DNA of 64,000 bases, taken from contig NZ_JAGMUJ010000150.1 of NCBI RefSeq assembly GCF_019049255.1, forward strand, positions 343,724 through 407,723. The letters are read 5' to 3'. The stretch's first letter is position 1. Each line of letters begins with the position of its first letter. The notes beneath the pieces are model-generated. The model worked only from the letters and a program-made list of their open reading frames with translations, was not told the origin of the DNA and ran no database searches. A program made the position numbers and the translations under genes. This DNA is from Streptomyces sp. AC558_RSS880 (GTDB taxonomy: Bacteria; Actinomycetota; Actinomycetes; Streptomycetales; Streptomycetaceae). Shown piece by piece: positions 24,336-32,801 of the stretch.

Positions 24336-25019
24336 TCAGCCCAGATTCGGGACGGTCCAGTCGATCGGCTCGTGGCCCTGCGCGGCCACCGCCTCGTTGA
24401 TCTGCGTGAACGGCCGGGACCCGAAGAACTTCTTCGCGGACAGCGGCGAGGGGTGCGCTCCCTTGACCACCACGTGCCGGCTCTCGTCGATCAGCGGCAG
24501 CTTCTTCTGCGCGTAGTTGCCCCACAGCACGAAGACCGCCGGGTCGGGGCGGTCCGCCACCGCGCGGATCACCGCGTCGGTGAACAGCTCCCAGCCGCGG
24601 CCCTTGTGGGAGTTGGCCTCACCGGCGCGGACCGTGAGCACCGCGTTGAGCAGCAGCACGCCCTGCTCGGCCCACGGCATCAGGTAGCCGTTGTCCGGGA
24701 TCGGCGTGCCCAGTTCGGCGTGCATCTCCTTGTAGATGTTGCGCAGGGACGGGGGGATCCTCACACCCGGGCGGACGGAGAAGCACAGGCCGTGTCCCTG
24801 GCCCTCGCCGTGGTAGGGGTCCTGGCCGAGGACCAGGACCTTCACCTTGTCGTACGGCGTGGCCTCCAGCGCCGCGAAGACCTCCTCGCGGGGCGGGTAG
24901 ACCGGACCGTTCGCCCGCTCCTCCTCGACGAACTCGGTCAGCTCCTTGAAGTAGGGCTGCTGCAGCTCGTCGCCCAGAACCCCGCGCCAGGACTCGGGCA
25001 GCATGGCGATGTCGGTCAC
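24336..25019 (-). CDS. ung: Uracil-DNA glycosylase, family 1
   Basis: This 227-aa enzyme removes uracil from DNA. The water-activating motif GQDPYHGEGQGHGLCFSV (catalytic Asp) lies at ~65-82 and the intercalation/His motif HPSPLSAKKFFG at ~188-199. LLLNAVLTVRAGEANSH holds the conserved Asn. Length is normal. Streptomyces often have two Ung paralogues; this may be one of them. Confidence 0.97.
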   Translation of the reverse strand: MTDIAMLPESWRGVLGDELQQPYFKELTEFVEEERANGPVYPPREEVFAALEATPYDKVKVLVLGQDPYHGEGQGHGLCFSVRPGVRIPPSLRNIYKEMHAELGTPIPDNGYLMPWAEQGVLLLNAVLTVRAGEANSHKGRGWELFTDAVIRAVADRPDPAVFVLWGNYAQKKLPLIDESRHVVVKGAHPSPLSAKKFFGSRPFTQINEAVAAQGHEPIDWTVPNLG

Positions 25020-25109
25020 GTCAATGTCCTTACGTGTGCGGTCGCTTCCAGACCACAGAACCTACAGGCGACCACTGACAACCGGCCCGGCGAACGGCCG
25101 TACCCGGTC

Positions 25110-26702
25110 CTACCAGCTGGTCTTCCGGGAGAGTTCCCACAGCATCATGATCGTGGACGGGTCCAACGCCCGCTCCGCTCCCGAGATGTCCCGGCTCGCC
25201 GCCACGTGCTGCCGGCCCTGCCACAGCGGCAGCAGCCGCGCGTCGTCGACGAGGATCTGCTGGGCCTCCTCGAACTGCTTCACCACGTTGCCGCGGTCGC
25301 TCTCCCGGCGGGAGCTGGGCAGCAGCTCGGCCGTGATCTCGGTCGCCTCGTAGGGCGTGCCGAGCGCGTTCTGCTTGCCGACGAAGGGAGCGATGAAGTT
25401 GTCCGCGTCCGGGAAGTCGGGGAACCAGCCGCGCCCGAACACCGGGTACTCGCCCTTCTGGTAGCCCTCGACGTACGTCTTCCAGGGGCGGCTCTTGAGC
25501 GTGACGTCGAACAGCTTCGACGCCTCCAGCTGGCGCTCGAGCTCCTTGAACTCCAGCGCGGTCTCGGAGCCGTAGCGGTCCGTGGTGTACCAGAGGGTCA
25601 GCGGGACCGGTTCGGTGATGCCCGCCCCGGTGAGGATCTGCCGGGCCTTGGACACGCTGGGCTCGCCGTAGTCGTCGAAGAAGCCGGTGGTGTGCCCGGT
25701 CAGGCCCTTGGGGACCATGGAGTACAGCGGGTCGACGGTGTCCTTGTAGACCTTGTGCGCGATCGCCGCGCGGTCGACGATCTGGGCGATCGCCTGGCGC
25801 ACCTCCTTCTTGCCGGCCCACGGGTCCTTCGGGTTGAACACCAGGTAGTTGATGTCCGTCCCGGTCCCGTCGATCAGCTGGAGCTCCTCCTCCTTGGAGG
25901 TCTTGCCCTGGAGATCGATGATGTCGCCCGCCGCCAGACCGCGGTAGGTCAGGTCGATCCGGTCGTCCCGCAGCGCCTTGACCATGGTGCCGGAGTCCTG
26001 GAAGTAGCGGATGGTCACCGCGTCGTTCCGGCGTTCGGCGAAGCCCTCGTAGCGGTCGTTGCGGGCGAGTTCGGCCTCCTCGCCCTCCTCGTACGACCGG
26101 AGGGTGTAGGGACCCGAGCCGACGACGCCGTCGTCCTCGCGCAGGGCGTCGGCCGGGTAGGCCTCGGGGTCGACGATGGACATCGCCGGGGTGGCGAGCA
26201 CGAACGGGAAGGTGGCGTCCGGCTTGTTGAGGTAGAAGACGACCTCGCGCTCGCTGGGCGCCTGCACCCGTTCGAGGCTGCCCAGCAGACCGGCCGGACC
26301 GCCGTTGACGTTGATCTCCCGGATCCGGTCGATGGAGTGCTTGACGGCCTTGGCGTCGAGGGCGCTGCCGTCGGAGAACGTCAGCCCCTCGCGCAGCTCG
26401 CAGCGGAACACCTGGTTGGAGCTGTCGGAGAACTCGCAGCTCCTGGCGGCGTCCGGCTGCGGGGTGGTGGTGCCGACCGGGTAACTCAGCAGGGTCTGGT
26501 AGATGTTGCGGAACAGCTCCCAGGAGCTGTCCCAGGAGGCGGCGGGATCCAGCGTGCTGGGCGAGCTGGTGGTTCCCACGACGATGGGTCCCTCGTCGTC
26601 CGAGGCGTCCGACGACAGGACGCCGCATCCGGTCACCAAGGACGATATGGACGCGATGGCCGCCACCCGCCGCAGGCATCGGTTCCGGTTGAACACGCGC
26701 AC
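25110..26702 (-). CDS. Family 5 ABC-transporter substrate-binding lipoprotein
   Basis: This 530-aa extracellular solute-binding protein has a signal peptide (RRVAAIASISSLVTGCG) with lipobox VTGC, and then the SBP_bac_5 pattern: VVGTTSSPSTLDPAASWD, FRCELREGLTFSDGSALDAK, VVGSGPYTLRSYEEGEEAEL, RQAIAQIVDRAAIAHKVY. It binds peptides or similar ligands for an ABC importer, but no permease or ATPase gene is adjacent, so it is an orphan or serves a distant transporter. GTG 26702 has GAGGAG about 5 bp upstream. The frame extends further without signal-peptide support. Confidence 0.92.
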   Translation of the reverse strand: MRVFNRNRCLRRVAAIASISSLVTGCGVLSSDASDDEGPIVVGTTSSPSTLDPAASWDSSWELFRNIYQTLLSYPVGTTTPQPDAARSCEFSDSSNQVFRCELREGLTFSDGSALDAKAVKHSIDRIREINVNGGPAGLLGSLERVQAPSEREVVFYLNKPDATFPFVLATPAMSIVDPEAYPADALREDDGVVGSGPYTLRSYEEGEEAELARNDRYEGFAERRNDAVTIRYFQDSGTMVKALRDDRIDLTYRGLAAGDIIDLQGKTSKEEELQLIDGTGTDINYLVFNPKDPWAGKKEVRQAIAQIVDRAAIAHKVYKDTVDPLYSMVPKGLTGHTTGFFDDYGEPSVSKARQILTGAGITEPVPLTLWYTTDRYGSETALEFKELERQLEASKLFDVTLKSRPWKTYVEGYQKGEYPVFGRGWFPDFPDADNFIAPFVGKQNALGTPYEATEITAELLPSSRRESDRGNVVKQFEEAQQILVDDARLLPLWQGRQHVAASRDISGAERALDPSTIMMLWELSRKTSW

Positions 26703-26913
26703 GCTCCTCGCTCTGCCGTCCCAAGAGTCGGCAGACCATACCGCAGTGTTCGCCCCGTTGACCCCCCTCTGTACGGCCCTTGAGATCAACTCTCCGATGA
26801 CTACGTTGTCACGCACCGTCGCGACCCCGATACGCCGACACGGGCGCCGTTTTCGTCAACGGACACCCGTGCCGGATCGTCGAACAGGGGTCCCACGCGG
26901 GCACGTGCGTCAC

Positions 26914-26943
26914 CCGCGCGGGGCGTGGAACCGCCCCGCGCGG
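26914..26943. terminator. GC-rich hairpin downstream of the SDR operon
   Basis: CCGCGCGGGGCG (26914-26925) and CGCCCCGCGCGG (26932-26943) form a perfect 12-bp stem with a 6-nt loop. Partly matched flanks (GCACGTGCG and CGCACGTG) could extend it. It lies after the minus-strand SDR operon (stop at 26975) and upstream of the solute-binding protein gene. Confidence 0.75.
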
Positions 26944-26974
26944 CGCACGTGTCGCACCGCGCGGGACGTCCGGT

Positions 26975-27733
26975 TCAGGCGACGCCGGCGTTGAGGAAGA
27001 TGCCGCCGTCGACGACCAGGGTCTGACCGGTGACCCAGTCCGACTGGTCCGAGGTGAGGAAGGCTGCGGCGCCGCCAATGTCGGAGGGCACGCCGAGCCG
27101 GCCCAGCGGGTAGCCGGCGGCGGCCTCCGCCTCCCGGCCCTCGTACAGCGCCTGCGCGAACTTGGTCTTCACCACGGCCGGGGCGATGGCGTTGACCCGC
27201 ACCCCGGGCGCGAACTCGTGCGCCAGCTGCTGGGTCAGGTTGATCAGCGCGGCCTTGCTGACACCGTAGGCGGCGATGAACGGCGAGGGCGCGATGCCCG
27301 CGACGGAGGCGATGTTGACGATCGCGCCGCCGTTGTCCTTCTGCCAGGCGTGCCAGGTCTTCTGCGCGAAGCCGAGCGCCGAGATCACATTGGTCTCGAA
27401 CACCTTGCGCGCCACGTTCAGGTCGAGATCGGCGATCGGCCCGAACACCGGGTTGGTACCGGCGTTGTTGACCAGGTAGTCGACGCGGCCGAAGGCCTCC
27501 ATCGCGCGCTCGACGGCGACGGCCTGGTGGGCCTCGTCGTGCGCCTTGCCGGCGACGTACACGGCACGGTCGGCGCCGAGCTTCTCGACGGCCTCCTTGA
27601 GGGCGTCCTCGCCCCGGCCGGTGATGCAGACCCGGTCGCCGCGCGCGACCAGCGCCTCGGCGACGCCGTAGCCGATGCCGCGGCTGGCGCCGGTGATCAG
27701 GGCGACCTTGCCCGAGAGTTCCACAGCAGTCAT
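26975..27733 (-). CDS. SDR-family oxidoreductase (second gene of operon)
   Basis: This 252-aa classical SDR has LITGASRGIGYGVAEAL, NNAGTNPVFGP, a Ser in NIASVAG, and YGVSK for the catalytic Tyr/Lys; the C-terminus WVTGQTLVVDGG is canonical. It resembles FabG-like beta-ketoacyl reductases and related enzymes of fatty acid, polyhydroxyalkanoate or sterol metabolism. It is separated by 13 bp from the next SDR upstream, so the two are cotranscribed and may act on related substrates. Confidence 0.93.
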   Translation of the reverse strand: MTAVELSGKVALITGASRGIGYGVAEALVARGDRVCITGRGEDALKEAVEKLGADRAVYVAGKAHDEAHQAVAVERAMEAFGRVDYLVNNAGTNPVFGPIADLDLNVARKVFETNVISALGFAQKTWHAWQKDNGGAIVNIASVAGIAPSPFIAAYGVSKAALINLTQQLAHEFAPGVRVNAIAPAVVKTKFAQALYEGREAEAAAGYPLGRLGVPSDIGGAAAFLTSDQSDWVTGQTLVVDGGIFLNAGVA

Positions 27734-27746
27734 GTTCCCGGTCTTC

Positions 27747-28508
27747 CTAGTCGAGCGGTCCGCCGGCGACGTACAGCACCTGGCCGGAGACGAAGCCAGC
27801 CGCCTCGCCGGTGAAGAAGGCGATGGCGTTGGCGATGTCCTCGGGCTCGCCGACGCGGGCGACCGGGATCTGGGTGGCGGCGGCGGCCTTGAAGTCCTCG
27901 AAGCCCATGCCGACGCGGTCGGCGGTGGCCTTGGTCATCTCGGTGGCGATGAAGCCGGGGGCGACGGCGTTGGCGGTCACGCCGAACTTGCCGAGCTCCT
28001 TGGCGAGGGTCTTGGTGAAGCCCTGCAGGCCGGCCTTGGCCGCCGAGTAGTTGACCTGGCCGCGGTTGCCGAGCGCGGAGGAGGACGACAGGTTGACGAT
28101 CCGGCCGAACCCGGCGTCCACCATGTGCTTCTGACAGGCCTTCGACATCAGGAACGCGCCGCGCAGGTGCACGTTCATGACGGTGTCCCAGTCGGAGACG
28201 CTCATCTTGAACAGCAGGTTGTCGCGCAGCACGCCCGCGTTGTTGACCAGGATGGTCGGCGCGCCGAGCTCCTCGGCGATGCGCGCGACGGCGGCCTCGA
28301 CCTGCGCCTCGTCGGAGACGTCGCAGCCGACCGCGAGGGCCTTGCCGCCGGCGGCGGTGATCTTCTCGACGGTGTCCTTGCAGGCGGCCTCGTCGAGGTC
28401 GATCACGGCGACCGCGCGGCCCTCGGCGGCCAGTCGTACGGCGGTGGCGGCACCGATGCCGCGCGCGGCGCCGGTGACGACCGCGACCCGCTGCTCAGTG
28501 GTGGACAT
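27747..28508 (-). CDS. fabG: FabG-like 3-oxoacyl-ACP/CoA reductase (first gene of operon)
   Basis: This 253-aa SDR has VVTGAARGIGAATAVRLA, NNAGVLRDNLLFKMSVSDWD (the FabG-type segment after NNAG), a Ser in NLSSSSALG, YSAAKAG, and FVSGQVLYVAGGPLD. It reduces 3-ketoacyl thioesters with NAD(P)H. ATG 28508 follows GAGGAG. A near-perfect palindrome lies about 100 bp upstream (28607-28621). It is one of many FabG homologues in Streptomyces and probably not the essential fatty-acid-synthesis copy. Confidence 0.9.
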   Translation of the reverse strand: MSTTEQRVAVVTGAARGIGAATAVRLAAEGRAVAVIDLDEAACKDTVEKITAAGGKALAVGCDVSDEAQVEAAVARIAEELGAPTILVNNAGVLRDNLLFKMSVSDWDTVMNVHLRGAFLMSKACQKHMVDAGFGRIVNLSSSSALGNRGQVNYSAAKAGLQGFTKTLAKELGKFGVTANAVAPGFIATEMTKATADRVGMGFEDFKAAAATQIPVARVGEPEDIANAIAFFTGEAAGFVSGQVLYVAGGPLD

Positions 28509-28606
28509 TGCTGCTTCTCCTCGCGCTTGGGATGCGGCTCCTGCGGCCGGGCCGGGATCGGTGAGCGACCGCTTAGTACCTTCAGCAGACGTGACGCTAG
28601 AAGCAC

Positions 28607-28621
28607 TGGCACCCGGTGTCA
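28607..28621. promoter_or_regulatory. 15-bp palindrome upstream of the SDR operon
   Basis: TGGCACCCGGTGTCA has seven paired positions around a central C with one mismatch. It lies 99 bp upstream of the fabG-like start and 180 bp before the divergent Excalibur-type gene, in a 293-bp gap otherwise without visible features. It is a plausible repressor site. Confidence 0.35.
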
Positions 28622-28801
28622 ACGGCACACCGCGCGTGTGTGATCCATTTCCCCGCGCGGCGGCCCTCTTCCGCCCGCCGCGGCCGGGACGCGCCCGGCA
28701 TCCGCGCGGAGCACCCGATCGGCCCAGCGCTGCGCGCCCTCACGCCGGGCGGCCCCTAGCGTCGAGACGCGAGCCACCCGCGGCCGGAAAGGAGGCGTTC
28801 C

Positions 28802-29419
28802 ATGCGCCGTCGCACCGGTGCCATAGGCACACTGATCGCGCTCGCCGCGATCGTGCCGTTGGCCGACCCCGCTCATGCCCAGGACCTGGACTGCAGCGAT
28901 TTCACCTATCAGGAGGACGCACAGACCTTCTTCGAAACGGACCGGAGCGATCCGCACCGGCTCGACGAGGAACCGGGTCCGGACGACGGAGTGGCCTGCG
29001 AGGCGCTGCCCCGGCGCGGCCTCACGTCGTCCACGTTCCGTCCGGCGCCGGTCTCCTCCGCGCCTGCGCGGTCGCCGTCACCGACGACAGCCGCACCCAC
29101 CCGGCCGCCGGTGCCGACCACCGCTGCACCCACCCGGCCGCCGGTGCCGACCACCGCTGCACCCACGCGGTCACCGGCGCCGACGACGACCACGCCCACG
29201 CCCACACCCACGCCCACGCGAACCGTGACTCCCACGTCCGCGCCGACGACCCGGACCGCGCCCGCGACTCCCACCTCCGTCACGCCTACGCGCGGCGTGG
29301 AGGGCGGGCTCGGCGGCTCGTCGGCGTCCGGCCCCAGCGGCTGGGATCTGGGGATCGGGGCGACGTTCGTGACGGGTGCGGTGGCTGCGACGGGTTTTGT
29401 CGTGCGACGACGGGCCTGA
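28802..29419 (+). CDS. Secreted Excalibur-type protein with Pro/Thr-rich stalk and membrane anchor
   Basis: This 205-aa protein has a signal peptide (IALAAIVPLADPAHAQD) and an N-terminal Excalibur-like calcium-binding module (LDCSDFTYQEDAQTFF, ending GPDDGVACE), with the DxDxDG-type loop partly replaced. A Pro/Thr/Ala stalk (PVPTTAAPTRP repeated) follows, then a terminal hydrophobic segment (IGATFVTGAVAATGFVV) with RRRA, as in wall-spanning, membrane-anchored proteins. The stalk contains a 33-bp DNA repeat. No sortase LPxTG is seen. Confidence 0.85.
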   Translation: MRRRTGAIGTLIALAAIVPLADPAHAQDLDCSDFTYQEDAQTFFETDRSDPHRLDEEPGPDDGVACEALPRRGLTSSTFRPAPVSSAPARSPSPTTAAPTRPPVPTTAAPTRPPVPTTAAPTRSPAPTTTTPTPTPTPTRTVTPTSAPTTRTAPATPTSVTPTRGVEGGLGGSSASGPSGWDLGIGATFVTGAVAATGFVVRRRA

Positions 29420-29436
29420 CGGGTCCCACGATCCGG

Positions 29437-29820
29437 TCAACGTACGAGAAGCTGCAGCAGCCGTTCCGCTTCCGCCGCCGGATCGGCGGTGAGCCCGGTG
29501 TGCACGGGACCGGGCTGGACGATGGTGGACCGGGGCGCGATCAGCCAGCGGAAGCGCCGCCCGGCGTCGTCCCCGGCCGCCTGCCCGGCCGCGTCCCCGC
29601 CCGCGCAGACGCCCTCGACGGCGCGCAGCGCGGCCCGTACGCCGGGCAGGTCGGCCTTCGGGTCGAGGGCCAGCAGCCGCGCCTCGTCGAGGTGGGTGCG
29701 GGCCACGACGAACGACTTGGGGCGGCAGTACACGAGCACCCCGGCGTTGACGCACTCACCGCGTTCGATGCGCGGTACGACCCGCAGCAGCGCGTACTCG
29801 AAGACGTGCCGGTCGCTCAC
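29437..29820 (-). CDS. DUF3037 protein paired with the HipA-like kinase
   Basis: This 127-aa protein begins VSDRHVFEYALLRVVPRIER, then GECVNAGVLVYCRP, the standard DUF3037 opening. FRWLIAPRSTIVQPGPVHTG is its second conserved block. GTG 29820 overlaps the stop of the HipA-like gene as GTGA. DUF3037 is of unknown function and is recurrently found next to HipA-like kinases, which suggests partners; whether they form a toxin-antitoxin pair is open. Confidence 0.88.
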   Translation of the reverse strand: MSDRHVFEYALLRVVPRIERGECVNAGVLVYCRPKSFVVARTHLDEARLLALDPKADLPGVRAALRAVEGVCAGGDAAGQAAGDDAGRRFRWLIAPRSTIVQPGPVHTGLTADPAAEAERLLQLLVR

Positions 29821-30581
29821 TGGTCCCCCTCGAGGCCGTGGATGTGGTGGTGGACGGTGGCCGCGCGGGCGATCAGCGGCCGCGCGTAGGCCGACCGGAG
29901 CTCGTCCGGGGTGTCGAAGCCGGGCTCGCCGGTCAGCCAGAGGTCGGGGATCTCCGCGGTGACCTCGGCTAGCAGTTCCTCGGTGACCCGCGGCGCGAGC
30001 TGGGCCGCGGCGGACGCGATGTCCGGCGCGCAGGGCTTCAGGGCGTGGTCGGAGGCGTCGTAGGGGCGGGCGGCGGAGGCTGCGGCGCCGGGCCAGTTGT
30101 GATGCCAGATCATGGTCGCGCCGTGGTCGATGAGCCAGAGCTCGCCGCGCCGGCACAGCATGTTGGGGTTGCGCCAGGAGCGGTCGACGTTGTTCACCAG
30201 CGCGTCGAACCAGACGATCCGCCCGGCCTCCTCGGGGCTCACCTCGAAGGCGAGCGGGTCGAAGCCGAGGGCACCGGAGAGGAAGTCCATGCCGAGGTTG
30301 GTGCCGCCGCTGGACTTCAGCAGCCGCTGCACCTCCTGCTCGGGCTCACCGAGCCCCAGCACGGGGTCGAGTTCGACGGTGACCAGGCGGGGCACCCTCA
30401 GTCCCAGCCGGCGGGCGAGTTCCCCGCAGACGACCTCGGCGACCAGCGTCTTGCGGCCCTGTCCGGCACCGGTGAACTTGAGGACGTAGGTGCCGAGATC
30501 GTCCGCCTCGATCAGTCCCGGCAGCGAGCCGCCCTCGCGCAGCGGCGCGATGAATCGGGTCGCGATGACTTCCTTGAGCAT
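29817..30581 (-). CDS. HipA-like kinase-fold protein
   Basis: This 254-aa protein begins MLKEVIATRFIAPLREGGSL. It has GTYVLKFTGAGQGRKTLVAE (ATP-binding Lys/Arg region), RIVWFDALVNNVDRSWRNPN (catalytic-loop-like D...N) and WLIDHGATMIWHHNW (a DHG in place of DFG). This is the short HipA-like family without the HipB partner. A kinase role on proteins or tRNA synthetases is known for true HipA; here it is only inferred. It is cotranscribed and coupled with the DUF3037 gene. Confidence 0.86.
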   Translation of the reverse strand: MLKEVIATRFIAPLREGGSLPGLIEADDLGTYVLKFTGAGQGRKTLVAEVVCGELARRLGLRVPRLVTVELDPVLGLGEPEQEVQRLLKSSGGTNLGMDFLSGALGFDPLAFEVSPEEAGRIVWFDALVNNVDRSWRNPNMLCRRGELWLIDHGATMIWHHNWPGAAASAARPYDASDHALKPCAPDIASAAAQLAPRVTEELLAEVTAEIPDLWLTGEPGFDTPDELRSAYARPLIARAATVHHHIHGLEGDQ

Positions 30582-30794
30582 CGCCCCAGGCTACTGGCGC
30601 GTCGCCGCACGTCGGAGGCGACCCGTGCGAGAGGGCGCGGCCCACAGGCCGGCGCCCGACAGCGAAACGACAGCCGTGGTTTACGCCCGTCCGACCGCGG
30701 ACAGGCCAAGCTCTCGGCATCGCATGAACGGCGTGGGCCCGCCGACCGTACCTCTCCGCAGATCACGCATCCTCCCCGGAAGGGACACACCGGC

Positions 30795-31301
30795 ATGACC
30801 AGCGCATCGCTCAAGTCCGCATCGGGACCCGCCCGTCGAACCGTCGTGGCGGCGGCCGGAGCGGCGGGCCTCGCCGTCGCGCTGACCGCGTGCGGGGGCT
30901 CCGACGACGACGCGTCGAGTTCCTCCGTCGACTCCGGCTCCGCCGGCGGATCGCCGGACGACGGCGGCACGGACAGCGGGGGATCGAACGGCGGTGGGGA
31001 CGCCGGCGCCGGTACCGACCCGCTCGCCTCGACCGCCGACATCCCCGAGGGCGGCGGAAAGGTCTTCGCCGACCGTAAGGTGGTCGTCACCCAGCCGACG
31101 GCGGGCGAGTTCAAGGCGTTCTCGGCGACCTGCACCCACCAGGGGTGTGCGGTGAAGAGCGTCGCCGACGGGGTCATCAACTGCCCCTGCCACAACAGCA
31201 ACTTCTCCATCAGCGACGGCAGTGTGCGGAGCGGCCCGGCGACCAAGCCGCTGCCCGCCGTGGAGATCACGGTGAGCGGGGATTCGATCACCCTCGCCTG
31301 A
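30795..31301 (+). CDS. Exported Rieske [2Fe-2S] lipoprotein
   Basis: This 168-aa protein has a twin-Arg signal (PARRTVVAAAGAAGLAVAL) with lipobox LTAC, then a Ser/Asp/Gly-rich linker (~35-75). A Rieske domain follows with CTHQGCAV and CPCHNSNFS (two Cys and two His ligands). It is an electron carrier on the outer face of the membrane. No bc1 or dioxygenase genes are adjacent, so the redox partner is unknown. AAGGGACACACCGGC precedes ATG 30795. Confidence 0.93.
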   Translation: MTSASLKSASGPARRTVVAAAGAAGLAVALTACGGSDDDASSSSVDSGSAGGSPDDGGTDSGGSNGGGDAGAGTDPLASTADIPEGGGKVFADRKVVVTQPTAGEFKAFSATCTHQGCAVKSVADGVINCPCHNSNFSISDGSVRSGPATKPLPAVEITVSGDSITLA

Positions 31302-31342
31302 GCCGTCGGCGCCGGGCACGACATGAGAGACGGAGGGGCCGT

Positions 31343-31813
31343 ATGACCGCCACGCAGCGCCGGGGCCGGAAGATCATGATGACGCCCGGCGAGCTGGACG
31401 ACTTCCTCACCGTCCAGCGCACCTGCCGGGTCGCCACGGTGTCCGCCGACGGCGCACCGCACGTCAGCACGCTCTGGTTCGCCTGGGACGGCGCCTCGCT
31501 GTGGCTGTACTCCGTGGTGCGCAGCAGGCGCTGGGCGGATCTGCGGCGGGATCCGCGGGTGGCGGTCGTGGTCGACACGGGCGAGGAGTACGACGAGCTG
31601 CGCGGCGCGGAGCTGTCCGGGCGGGTGGAGTTCGTGGGCGAGATCCCGCGCACCGGCGAACTGTGCGCGGAACTCGACGTTCCGGAGACCTTGTTCGCCC
31701 GCAAGAACTTCGGCCTGGACGAGATGCCCCACGACGGCCGGCACGCCTGGCTGCGTCTGACCCCGGAGAAGATCGTTTCCTGGGACTTCAGAAAACTTCC
31801 GACGCTGCCCTAG
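31343..31813 (+). CDS. Pyridoxamine 5'-phosphate oxidase-fold (FMN/F420 split-barrel) protein
   Basis: This 156-aa protein has the split beta-barrel motif: LDDFLTVQRTCRVATVSADG, PHVSTLWFAWDGASLWLYS, RRWADLRRDPRVAVVVDTG. Members bind FMN, F420 or haem; the exact cofactor cannot be read here. It follows the Rieske gene by 41 bp on the same strand behind GGAGGGG, so cotranscription is likely. The 3' end overlaps the convergent LysR gene by 26 bp. Confidence 0.88.
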   Translation: MTATQRRGRKIMMTPGELDDFLTVQRTCRVATVSADGAPHVSTLWFAWDGASLWLYSVVRSRRWADLRRDPRVAVVVDTGEEYDELRGAELSGRVEFVGEIPRTGELCAELDVPETLFARKNFGLDEMPHDGRHAWLRLTPEKIVSWDFRKLPTLP

Positions 31814-32726
31814 CTCCCGCGCTCTCCCCGACCTGCTCCCCCGCCGCCCGCAACGCCTGTACCGCCGCCCGGATCGACGGGCGGCGGTCGGCGTCCGCGC
31901 GCCAGACGACGAAGACGTGCCGTCGTACGCGCTGCCGGAGCGGGACGGTCACCACCCCGTCGGGCAGCGGGTCGCGGCCGAGCAGCGGGACGATGCAGAC
32001 GCCGAGCCCCGCGGCGACCAGGCCGAGCTGGGTGTGGCTCTCGGCGGCGCGGTGGCCGATGACCGGCTCGATGCCCTTGGAGCGCAGGGTGAACATCAGC
32101 CACTCGTGGCAGAACTCGCCCTCGCCCCAGGTGATCCACTCGTCCTCGGCGAAGTCGGCGAGGTCCGCCTCGTCACGGTCGGCGAACCGGTGAGCGGCCG
32201 GGAGCGCCACATCGGCCGGGTCGTCCAGCAGGGGCGCCTTGACCAGGCCGTCGGGCAGCGGCATCGGCTTGTTGTACCAGTCGAGCACCACCGCGAGATC
32301 GACGTCCCCGCGTACCACTCCCCGGATGCCCTGCTCCGGCTCCTGCTCGCGGGAGCGCACGCGCAGTGCGGGATGCCGCTCGCGCAGGTCCCGCAGGGCC
32401 ACCGGGAACAGCCCCCGCGCGGCGGTCGGGAACGCCGCGACCCGTAGTTCACCGGCGACCTGTCCGCGCTGTGCCTCCAGGTCGGACTGGGCGAGCTCGA
32501 CCTGGGAGAGGATGCGCGCCGCGTGCTCGGCGAGCAGCCGGCCCGCGTCCGTGAGCCGGACTCCGCGCCCGTTCTTGGCCAGCAGTCGCTGACCGACCTC
32601 GCGCTCCAGCTTGGACATCTGCTGCGAGACGGCCGAGGTCGTGATGTGCAGCCCTTCGGCCGCGCCGCTGACCGAGCCGTGCCGGGCGAGGGCGTCGAGG
32701 GTGCGCAGGCGCTCCAGGTTCAACAT
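31788..32726 (-). CDS. LysR-family transcriptional regulator
   Basis: This 312-aa protein has an N-terminal LysR HTH (LERLRTLDALARHGSVSGAA, ITTSAVSQQMSKLEREVG) and a periplasmic-binding-like effector domain (~90-300). It is divergent from the EamA-type exporter (start 32802), the usual LysR target arrangement. The 75-bp gap contains the direct repeat TGCTACGAGAT twice (near 32735 and 32767). ATG 32726 is the family start; the longer frame upstream is antisense to the exporter. Confidence 0.93.
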   Translation of the reverse strand: MLNLERLRTLDALARHGSVSGAAEGLHITTSAVSQQMSKLEREVGQRLLAKNGRGVRLTDAGRLLAEHAARILSQVELAQSDLEAQRGQVAGELRVAAFPTAARGLFPVALRDLRERHPALRVRSREQEPEQGIRGVVRGDVDLAVVLDWYNKPMPLPDGLVKAPLLDDPADVALPAAHRFADRDEADLADFAEDEWITWGEGEFCHEWLMFTLRSKGIEPVIGHRAAESHTQLGLVAAGLGVCIVPLLGRDPLPDGVVTVPLRQRVRRHVFVVWRADADRRPSIRAAVQALRAAGEQVGESAGARAASEVF

Positions 32727-32801
32727 GTAAGCGATGCTACGAGATACCGCGTGCGAAATCTCGATTGTGCTACGAGATGGACGTCCCGCATCGTTGCGTC
32801 C

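Noticed and set aside
24306..26783. 825-codon open frame opposite ung and the solute-binding protein gene
   Set aside because: It spans two clearly recognised genes on the other strand and has no domain of its own.
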